A stretch of DNA of 64,000 nucleotides, from contig NZ_AP014690.1 in the NCBI RefSeq assembly GCF_001547995.1, positions 2,043,001-2,107,000 of the forward strand. Direction: 5' to 3'. The translations under genes were made by a program, and so were the position numbers. Shown here piece after piece: positions 1-8,200 of the stretch. The notes below the pieces were generated by a model, which saw nothing but the letters and a program-made list of their open reading frames with translations, was not told where the DNA came from and did no database searches. The DNA is from Asaia bogorensis NBRC 16594. GTDB taxonomy: Bacteria; Pseudomonadota; Alphaproteobacteria; Acetobacterales; Acetobacteraceae. Numbering within the stretch: position 1 is the stretch's first letter; every line of letters begins with the position of its first letter.

Positions 1-482
1 TTGCCGCATGGCTTGATTCCGGCAGTAACGGCCTCACACGCCCTGCCGACATGTATCTTTCACAGATGCTGCTGGGCTTCGGCACCACGCTCTTCGTCGG
101 CCCGGCCCTGCTCTATGGTGTCATTCTGGTGCTCAAATCGGACACGAGCCATTTCATCTCCACCATCTATGTCTTTGCCATCACGCAGAGTATCGGCAGC
201 GTCACAGGGGCGGCCCTGCTGGGCAGTATCCAGTATTATTACGAACGCTATGCCCTGACCGGGTTCAGTTCACGCCTCGACGACACAGCCAGTCTCTCCC
301 TCGCCACGGCGGGTCGAGGCCTAAGTGGTGTTTCCAGCACCCTTTCGGATCAATCCGCCATCATGGGGTATCTGAACCTGTTCGGTTTCGTGGCCGTCCT
401 GGCGCTTTGCGCCGCCATTCTGATCGGCCTCTTCCTCATCGGGCGGCATCTCATGCAATTCACGAACAAGCGCCTCTCATGA
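1..482 (+). CDS. MFS efflux transporter, C-terminal part (gene cut by window edge)
   Basis: The frame is open from base 3 with no start codon, so the gene begins upstream of the window. About 159 residues are visible, with three hydrophobic segments (around the LLGFGTTLFVGPALLYG stretch, a second after it and a third near the C-terminus), as expected for the last helices of a 12-14 helix major facilitator pump. The stop codon overlaps the ATG of the next gene (ATGA), and the next two genes encode an EmrA-like adaptor and an OprM-like outer-membrane protein. By context this is the inner-membrane pump of a tripartite drug/proton antiporter of EmrB (DHA2) type. The family assignment rests mainly on context because only the end is visible. 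Confidence 0.75.
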   Translation, partial: AAWLDSGSNGLTRPADMYLSQMLLGFGTTLFVGPALLYGVILVLKSDTSHFISTIYVFAITQSIGSVTGAALLGSIQYYYERYALTGFSSRLDDTASLSLATAGRGLSGVSSTLSDQSAIMGYLNLFGFVAVLALCAAILIGLFLIGRHLMQFTNKRLS

Positions 483-1684
483 CCGACACACATTCTCTCC
501 CCCCCGACCAGAATGCACCGCCTCCCGGCAAGACAGCATCGGGAGGGGCGCCCGCAGCGCCCCCATCAGGCGCGGTCTGGCATCCCCCCCGACGCAGCAT
601 CACCATACTGAGCGTGGTGGCCTTGCTGGCTTTCATCGCCATCGGTTGTGTGCTGGCAACCTTCGACCTAGCCCCTTTCGGGACCGAGGGTGTGAGCACG
701 GATGATGCCTATGTGCAGGGCCATGTCACCATCGTGGCGCCTGAAGTGCCGGGTTATATCGAGGGGGTTTTCGTGACCGACTTCGCCCCGGTGCATAAGG
801 GACAGCTTCTGGTGCAGATTGACGAAAGCACCTATCGCGCCCGCGTGGCACAATCCGAAGCCGATCTCGCAAGCAGGCAGGCGGCGTTGGACAATAACAG
901 ACAGAACCAGGCCTCGGCCCGTGCGCGGCTCGACCAGCGTCAGGCGGCCCTGATGACGGCACAGGCCCACCTGACCCGCAGCACAGCGGATCATCGGCGA
1001 CAGGCGGCCCTCGTGGGCGATCAGAGCGTGTCGCGTGTGGAATATGATTCCGGCCTCGATGCCCTGCGTTCCGACCAGGCGGCATTGCGTCAGGCTCAGG
1101 CCGATATCCGTGCCGCACAGGCCGATGTGAAAGCGGCGGATGTGCAGGAAGAAGTTCTCAGCGCGCAGGTTCGTCAGGCGGCCGCAACCCTTGACTCGGC
1201 GCGCATCGACCTCGGTCGCACCCATATACGCGCAGCCAGTGACGGTGTGATTGGCCGCACGGGCGGCACGCATATTGGCGCCTATGTGGGCGCAGGAACG
1301 GCGCTTTTCTCTCTGGTCCCCCGTGAGCGCTGGGTGGTTGCCGAGTACAAGGAAGCCCAGACTGGCAATATCCGCATCGGTCAGGTGGCCTCTTTCACCG
1401 TGGACGGCCTGAACGGGCAGAAATTCACAGGACGGGTTTTCCGTATCGCACCCGCAACGGGCTCAGAATTTGCAGTCGTCAAACCGGATAATGCGACGGG
1501 CAATTTCGTGAAAATTCCCCAGCGTATCGGCATCTATATAGCCGTTGACCCGAACCAACCCAACGCCGATCGCCTCGCCCCGGGCATGTCGGTCGAATCC
1601 TACGTCGCCACGCCGCCTCAGTCGTCTTCCGATAGTGCCCGGTCCACGGCTGACACAGGCACAGCAGGAACCCAGGCGCCATGA
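479..1684 (+). CDS. HlyD/EmrA-family membrane fusion protein
   Basis: A 401-residue periplasmic adaptor linking an inner-membrane MFS pump to an outer-membrane channel. The Pro/Ala-rich cytoplasmic tail (1-38) is followed by one transmembrane helix (about 41-60), a first lipoyl half (STDDAYVQGHVTIVAPEVPG), a long Ala/Gln-rich coiled-coil hairpin (about 120-235), a second lipoyl half (IRAASDGVIG) and a beta-barrel. The C-terminal stretch TGNFVKIPQRIGIYI is a hallmark of EmrA-type adaptors. I chose the ATG at 479 because it overlaps the upstream stop as ATGA; an in-frame extension to 407 would run through the upstream gene. The stop overlaps the next ATG in the same way, so all three genes are translationally coupled. 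The substrate cannot be told. Confidence 0.93.
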   Translation: MTDTHSLPPDQNAPPPGKTASGGAPAAPPSGAVWHPPRRSITILSVVALLAFIAIGCVLATFDLAPFGTEGVSTDDAYVQGHVTIVAPEVPGYIEGVFVTDFAPVHKGQLLVQIDESTYRARVAQSEADLASRQAALDNNRQNQASARARLDQRQAALMTAQAHLTRSTADHRRQAALVGDQSVSRVEYDSGLDALRSDQAALRQAQADIRAAQADVKAADVQEEVLSAQVRQAAATLDSARIDLGRTHIRAASDGVIGRTGGTHIGAYVGAGTALFSLVPRERWVVAEYKEAQTGNIRIGQVASFTVDGLNGQKFTGRVFRIAPATGSEFAVVKPDNATGNFVKIPQRIGIYIAVDPNQPNADRLAPGMSVESYVATPPQSSSDSARSTADTGTAGTQAP

Positions 1685-3126
1685 AGACCGGTTTTGTCTC
1701 GCGGCGATACTATCCCGCCAAAATCCTGATCGGGCTGTGCCTTTTATCGCTCGGTGCGACGGGATGTCAGGAGAGGGATTTCAACCTGCCGAAAGGCTCG
1801 GCCGTGGTGGCACCGGCACAATGGCGGCAGGGCGACCAGGCAGCGATGCCCACGAAGCTCGACCCGCAATGGTGGGGGCAGTTCGGCGACCCTGTTCTGG
1901 TGGCTCTTGTCGCCCATGCGCTGGACAACAACCCAGATCTTGCTTTGGCGGCTGAAAATGTCATGCAGGCGCGTGCACAAATGCGCCTCGCCCTCAGTGC
2001 CCAGCTTCCCCATATCGACGGTCAGGCTCTTGGTATCGGCAATAGCCGCCTCTTCGGATCGAATTTCAGCCAGTATATTCTTGGCGGTGGCCTGACATTC
2101 GATTTCGATCTGTTCGGCAAGCTGCGCGAGCAGACCCGTGCGGCCCGGATCCAGACCCTTGCCAGCGCGGCGAACAGGGAAGCCGTCCGTCTGGCACTGA
2201 TCGGCGATACGGTACGTGCCTACGTGTCACTTCAGGCCTCGCGCACGGCGCTGGAAGTGCTGCAACGCACATTGATCGTTCGGCAGAATGAACTGGTCCG
2301 CGTGCGCCACCAGCTTGCCACCGGTTATGAAAAAACCAGCACCTTCGATCAAGCGAACGCTCTGGTCAGCGACGCCCAGTCCCAGATCGAGTTGACCCGC
2401 TTGCAGATTTCACAGCAGGAGAACGCCCTTGCCGTGCTTCTGGGCGAAATGCCCAGTGACGAGATGGCGCGTCTGACGCAAGGCAAACCGCTCGCCGCAC
2501 TCGTGCTCCCTCCAGCGGTAACCCCCGTTCCGGCGCGTCTGCTCGCCAACCGGCCCGATCTTATCGCGGCAGCAGATCAGATCATCGCAGCCGATCACTC
2601 CCTGCGCTCCGCCCGAGCCGCCTTTTTGCCCGATATCAGCATCAATCCCGGCATCGGCACGGCGGGGGGCACAACCCCCATCTCGGGCACGATCTGGTCT
2701 CTGGGCGGTAGTATGCTGGCGCCTATCTTCGAGGGCGGCGCTCTGCGCGCCCGTGAAAGCATGGCGGTATCGCAGCGCAACCAGGCCGCATGGAGCTACC
2801 GCAAGGTGGCGGTTCAGGCATTTCGCGAGGTGCAGGATGCCCTTACTGGCGTAACCCGACTGGCGGCGCAGGAAGAAAGTCTGCAACGCAGCCTTGAGGC
2901 ACGACGACACACCCTCGAGGATGCCCGCAAGGAGCTCGCGACCGGGTATGTCAATTATTTCGATGTCGCCAATGCCGAAACCGCAGCCTTGTCAGCCGAG
3001 CTTCAGACTGTACAGGTCAGGGCATCGAGACTGGCCGAAATCGCCACGCTCTACCAGGCAGCAGGCGGCGGCTGGACTCCGCCAAAGGATGTGCTTCCCC
3101 TGCCCACCCATGACGACAGGTCTTGA
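1681..3126 (+). CDS. Outer-membrane efflux lipoprotein, OprM/NodT family
   Basis: A 481-residue outer-membrane factor, the exit duct of the tripartite pump. The N-terminus has basic residues, a hydrophobic core and a lipobox ending ATGC, with Cys29 as the predicted lipidated residue. The body carries two repeats typical of the TolC/OprM fold: WWGQFGDPVL near the mature N-terminus, NNPDLALAAENVMQAR, and in the second half NRPDLIAAADQIIAADHSLRSARAAFLP. Length matches the NodT group (about 470-500). The start overlaps the adaptor stop (ATGA at 1681-1684). It converges on pbpC (end 3197) with 70 bases between them, where I see no clear terminator. Confidence 0.93.
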   Translation: MKTGFVSRRYYPAKILIGLCLLSLGATGCQERDFNLPKGSAVVAPAQWRQGDQAAMPTKLDPQWWGQFGDPVLVALVAHALDNNPDLALAAENVMQARAQMRLALSAQLPHIDGQALGIGNSRLFGSNFSQYILGGGLTFDFDLFGKLREQTRAARIQTLASAANREAVRLALIGDTVRAYVSLQASRTALEVLQRTLIVRQNELVRVRHQLATGYEKTSTFDQANALVSDAQSQIELTRLQISQQENALAVLLGEMPSDEMARLTQGKPLAALVLPPAVTPVPARLLANRPDLIAAADQIIAADHSLRSARAAFLPDISINPGIGTAGGTTPISGTIWSLGGSMLAPIFEGGALRARESMAVSQRNQAAWSYRKVAVQAFREVQDALTGVTRLAAQEESLQRSLEARRHTLEDARKELATGYVNYFDVANAETAALSAELQTVQVRASRLAEIATLYQAAGGGWTPPKDVLPLPTHDDRS

Positions 3127-3196
3127 GCCCGGATAGGCTATAACGCTCGAAAAACGCGCAGTGTGAAAAAAGAGGGCCCGCTCCTCCGCCCAGCGT

Positions 3197-5236
3197 TCAA
3201 CGGACCCTGATATCCACCGCACTGCCCGCACCGGTGGCATCCACGAGGGCAATATGCACAAAGCCGGGGCTGTCCGGCTTCCATGACGGCGTGATCCCGA
3301 CCGGTGTGTCGAGGGGCACGCCATTGATGAGCCAGCGATAGGGCTCCGTTCCCCCGCTGGCCACCAATCCCAGCGGGGTGACCTGACCATCCTCGGCAAA
3401 GCACTCCACCACGCCCCCGTTGCCCGGCTGCACGATGCGCGGCCCTGCATTGTCACGCGCCCTCACAAGAGCGGGCGACAGCGAGGCAGCGGGGGCCATG
3501 GCGTCCGGTCCTTCATCCCCTTCAGGAGGCAGGATGTCGAAAACGTTCATGAGCAACGGTGCGCTGGTACCGAGGCCGGTAATGCCGGGCACGGCGGTAC
3601 CGTCGGGCCGCCCGCCCCAGACCACGACAATCCAGTCCCCCCTTACCCCAACGGCCCAGGCATCGCGCTGCCCGTATGAAGTGCCTGTCTTGAACGCCAC
3701 GCGCTGGTCCTGCGTGTCGATGCGTCCTTTAGGCAACGGCGTGCCGCGCAGGATGGACATGATCTGATGGGCAGCATGACCGCCGATCATTCTCATCCCC
3801 TCAGAAGGCGCGACGGGCCAGTCAAGCCCGACCGGACGTGACATGCCGTGATTAGCAAAGATGGCATAGAGCCGCGCCAGATCGAGCGGCGTAATGCCAA
3901 CACCCCCCAGTGCAAGGGCCAGGCTTGGCGGTGTCGCCGGGGGAAGTTTCAGCCTTATGCCGGCAGCATCGAGCGTTCCGGCAAAATAGGACGCGCCGAT
4001 CATGTCGAGCGCCCTCACGGCTGGCAGATTATACGACCGTTGCAGGGCGTTGCGTATGGTGGTCGTGCCATGAAAGACGCGGTCGTAGTTGCGTGGCGCG
4101 TAGCCGCCAAAGCGCGTGGCGCGATCCTGTATGAGCGTATCGGGCGCCAGATAGCCGAGCTGGAAGGCGAGCGCATAGATTGCAGGCTTGAGCGTCGACC
4201 CCGGTGAGCGCCATGAGGTGATCATATCCGCAGCGCAGCCCGAGCAGCCATTGCCGGCATTGCCTTGCCATGCCGCGATACCCCCGTCGCGCTGCGCCAC
4301 CAGAACAGCCCATGTGCCCCCTTCCGGCGGGGGTGTCTGCCGCAGGATACGCGCGAGATTGCTCTGGATACGCCGGTCGAGCGATGCCTGATAGACGTTG
4401 CGCGTCCCCTGCCGCCACTGCCAGGTCAACGCACCCTGAGCCTCATGAGAAATTCCGGCGGGTATCAGGGCGAAGGGCGTCGCCTCCCCTGCGGTGCGCA
4501 GGGATGGATGGCCCACAAGCAGGGCTGCAACGGCCCTGTGCGCCGCCTGCGGATGACGGTCGGGGCGCAGGGCTTCCGGATGACGCGCCATCACGATCAG
4601 AAGGGCCGCCTCCTCATCGCTCAGATGCAGGGGCTCATGCCCGAACCAGAGGAGCGACGCCGCGCGTATGCCCTCGATGTTCCGGCTTTCCGGCGCGAGT
4701 GTCAGATAGAGATCCAGAACACCCCGATGCCCGTAACGCCATTCAAGCTGAAGCGCCCGCGCCATATCCTGAATCTTGCCACGCCAGCTGTGGCGATGCG
4801 GGCTGAGCAGCCGGGCCGTCTGCATGGCCAGAGTCGAGCCGCCAGAGACGATATGGCCGCGGGTGGTGAGCTGATAACCCGCCCGCAACAACGACAGGGG
4901 ATCAATTCCCGGATGCAGCCAGAAACGCCTGTCCTCGATCGCGAGCAGCATGGCGCGATAATGCGGATCGACCGATGCGGCCGGTGTGGCGAAACGCCAT
5001 GCGCCATCGCGGCTCACTCGTCCGTCCATTACCTCGCCACGCCTGTCCTGCATCAACAGGGCAAAGGCGCGGGCACGCGACATATCGGGCGGAAAAAGCC
5101 TGTCTGCCCCCCAGAGCAGCGCCACCGTCAGGGTGACACAACCCAGAAGGGCGCAGACCATCCGGCCCGACCGGGCCAGACGGCGCACCGGACCACGCGC
5201 CGGACTAACCGCCGGTATCTCGTGCCCTTCGTTCAT
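3197..5236 (-). CDS. pbpC: Penicillin-binding protein 1C (glycosyltransferase/transpeptidase)
   Basis: A 679-residue bifunctional peptidoglycan synthase. One N-terminal transmembrane helix (about 26-44) precedes a GT51 glycosyltransferase with catalytic Glu101 in EDRRFWLHPGIDP and the SGGSTLAMQ motif (131-139). The transpeptidase has Ser347-xx-Lys350 in SPGSTLKP, SYN at 401-403 and KTG at 516-518, so all three penicillin-binding motifs are intact. About 80 C-terminal residues form the BiPBP_C domain typical of PBP1C. A CSGC pair (331-334) lies just before the active serine. The ATG overlaps the stop of the upstream macroglobulin gene (ATGA), so the two are coupled, as yfhM and pbpC are in enterobacteria. 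Role (family knowledge): accessory murein synthesis or repair. Confidence 0.96.
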   Translation of the reverse strand: MNEGHEIPAVSPARGPVRRLARSGRMVCALLGCVTLTVALLWGADRLFPPDMSRARAFALLMQDRRGEVMDGRVSRDGAWRFATPAASVDPHYRAMLLAIEDRRFWLHPGIDPLSLLRAGYQLTTRGHIVSGGSTLAMQTARLLSPHRHSWRGKIQDMARALQLEWRYGHRGVLDLYLTLAPESRNIEGIRAASLLWFGHEPLHLSDEEAALLIVMARHPEALRPDRHPQAAHRAVAALLVGHPSLRTAGEATPFALIPAGISHEAQGALTWQWRQGTRNVYQASLDRRIQSNLARILRQTPPPEGGTWAVLVAQRDGGIAAWQGNAGNGCSGCAADMITSWRSPGSTLKPAIYALAFQLGYLAPDTLIQDRATRFGGYAPRNYDRVFHGTTTIRNALQRSYNLPAVRALDMIGASYFAGTLDAAGIRLKLPPATPPSLALALGGVGITPLDLARLYAIFANHGMSRPVGLDWPVAPSEGMRMIGGHAAHQIMSILRGTPLPKGRIDTQDQRVAFKTGTSYGQRDAWAVGVRGDWIVVVWGGRPDGTAVPGITGLGTSAPLLMNVFDILPPEGDEGPDAMAPAASLSPALVRARDNAGPRIVQPGNGGVVECFAEDGQVTPLGLVASGGTEPYRWLINGVPLDTPVGITPSWKPDSPGFVHIALVDATGAGSAVDIRVR

Positions 5237-8200
5237 CGTGGGGCAATGACAATCCGGCTCGAAGCACTGCGCGCCATTACTGATGGGCTGAAACGGTCCT
5301 TCACCATCGTTTCAGGGCGCAGAAACTGCCCCGGCGCCACGGCGCGCACGATATAGGCCAGACGAAAGGCATTCGAAGCCAGCAGATCGGCATCGCTCGG
5401 GCGATAGGATCCACCAGCGATATCGAAAGCGACCGTCAGACGATCATCCCTGATCGCGACATGATGCGGCACGGTGAGTTCGCCCAGAGAGGCAAACATG
5501 GAGCCACCCGATTGCGAAGCCTCGCGCCCGTCATCATCGTCGGTTCCCTCATCACCGTCCCGGTCACGACCCATGCCATGCCCGTGTGCCTGCACGAGGC
5601 TCTCGATTTCCCAGCCTGCCGGAAGCAGATCGGTCAGAAGACAGTGATGCGCGTTCCGGTCCTGCGCCTCACCCTGCACGAGCACGATGAACCGGTCATT
5701 CTGATGCCCCTGGCCAGGATCGTACGGGTCGCCGCTCATGGTCAGCATGGATACACGAAGGGTCATTCCCGCATTGACAGGGTCCGGCGCCTCTCGCGGG
5801 GTACCCGTCACGGTTTCGGTCAGCCAGAGCGGGGTCGTGCCGGTATTGGTCAGGCGATAACCCTGCAGTGCCGATGGCTCGGGCGCGAGGGCGACAGGCA
5901 TGGCGATGGGACGGGGCATCTCCTTGCCGTTGACGGCAATCCCGCGCGCCGGGTCGGGGCGTTCCATGGCGCGGGCCGCCTCGATCATTGCTGTTGTGGT
6001 CTCGGCAGGCAGCGACGAGAGCGAGACATCGAGCTGGCCGAAGCGATCGGTCAGTTTCTGCGCAAGCCCCTTGTTGCCACTCTCTGCCGCCAGCGGCACA
6101 AGACCGCCCAGATCACGCAGATAGATCCAGTAAAACGGATCGGAAGGCGCCGGACGACCCGACCGGACCGGGCCAAGGGCATCGACCGCCATCCCGAACA
6201 GCGTGTTGCTCATGCCACGCTCATTCCCCAGCGAGAGCCCACCGGCGAGATGTCCAAGCGCCAGCGCATCGGCGAAAGCCGCATTGGCTGCCGTATCACC
6301 CCAATAGATGCGCGATACGCCATTGCTTGTCCTAGCCGTCGTACGGTCACCCAGCGCACGCAGGGCACCGATATCCAGCCTTCCCGCCCGGGCGAGAACA
6401 TAGAGCGCGTAAGCGCGTGTCTCAGGCGTGACCGCGCCTTCGCTATTGCGTTCATCCCGGCTCGCATCCCCGGGACTCTGGGCCTGGGAGGTCTCCAGCC
6501 AGTCCAGCGCACGATCGAGCGCAGGCGCAGGCACCCCGTATCCAGCCTCTTTGGCATGGACGAGGAAATCGACCACGTAGAGCTGCTCCCAGGGGAACAG
6601 GCGGCCATCATTCAGTCGCCATGAGCCAAAACGCCCACCGGCATCCTCGCGATCGACGAGCATGGCAATGGCACTGTTGATCCGTTTATCCGCCCCTTCG
6701 GGTACGGTCAGCCGTGCCAGTTCATCATGCCCCTTGAAGGCCAGAAGCCCGCGTGCCGAGGCTGCAAGCGAGACGCTATCAGTGCCATATCCGGCCTCGA
6801 GCGTCTGAAGCAGCCCGATCGTGTCAATCCCGTGCACCCCGGAATAGCCCAGCGTCACCTGCGAGCTTCCGGGCTCAAACGGTGCCAGCAGATCGGCCGA
6901 AGCCTCGTAGCTTTCACCGGGTGCCTGCGGCTTGACCACCGAGCGGGTGAAGGGCAGATGACCCGGCCTGACCTGAAGATCCCAGCCTCGTGTCAGCACA
7001 GGCCGACCGGCCTTGTCCTGCACCCTGATCGTCATGTGGGCGATACCCGAGTCACCGGCCTGCAAACCGGCACGAAACGACTGGCGTCCGCCCTTTGCAA
7101 GATTGGCTTCGAAATGCCCGGCCCCCGTGATGCGGATCGGCCCTGTGGCGCTCAGGGTTGCCGTATAACGTCCAGCCTCGCCTTCGGTATTGACGATCGA
7201 GACCAGACTATCGGTCACGTCGCCCGGCGCCAGGAAACGCGGCAGGGTAAGATCGGCAAAGACCGGGTCACGAACGAGCACGTCGGATTCCGCAGTGCCC
7301 AGGGCATCGTCCGACCAGGCCGTGACCATCAGATGCAACGTGCCCTCGAAATCGGGAATATCCAACGGTATGACAGCATGACCCGCGTCATCCGTGGTGA
7401 TTATGCCCGAGAACAGCGAGACGATACGGGTGGATGTGACAGAAAGCCCGCCCCCTCCATCGCCGCCCTCATCACCACCTTCGCGAATCTCGCCGCCCTG
7501 TCCGACCGGAGTCATGAGATGCGCATAGCTGTCGCGTATATCGAGCGCGAAGGCGCGGCGCCCATAAACCAGATCGAACGCATCCGGCAGCTTCCACTGC
7601 GTCAGAGCAAGAATACCCTGGTCCACCGCCGAGACCACGAGATGAACCTTCCTGCCCCCCGTGACGGTCAGGGGAAGCACCGCGTGACCCTGCGGCCTCA
7701 GCACAGCCGGTGCATCGAGTGCAATTTTGAGGTGATGCGCCGACTGGTCCAGACCGATATAGCCAAGCCCCACCGCCCGTGACGGCTCATGCGGACGCGC
7801 AGGCGTATCGAGCGGTCGATAGGCTGTAACGAGCACATAGGCGCCACCGGGCCAGCCCGCTTCCGCTTTCACCGGGATATCCAGTCCGCCTTTAGGCAGG
7901 GTGACCGTTTTCGTGCTCTCGACCTTGTCTGTCGCGATCACGATCTGTGCTTCGCCTGCAAAGGGCGCCTGCACATGCACAACAGTTTCACCACCCACCG
8001 GCAGGATCTTGTCGCGCACGGTCAGGCTCAGGCGATCAGGCGCATTGGGCTTTTCGGTGGAATCCGACCACCAGCCCGTGGCGAAGCGGGATGAACTCGC
8101 GGCGTTGCTTTGCGGGTCACTCAGAATGACGCGATAGCGCCCGCCATCCAGTTCGGTCGCAAAATGCGCCCGCCCCGAGGCATCTGTTGTCAGCGTGCCA

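Noticed and set aside
4265-7782. Long plus-strand frames opposite pbpC and the macroglobulin gene (for example 4265-5356, 5461-6624, 6727-7782)
   Set aside because: They are mirror frames of real minus-strand genes, without ribosome-binding sites or recognisable domains.
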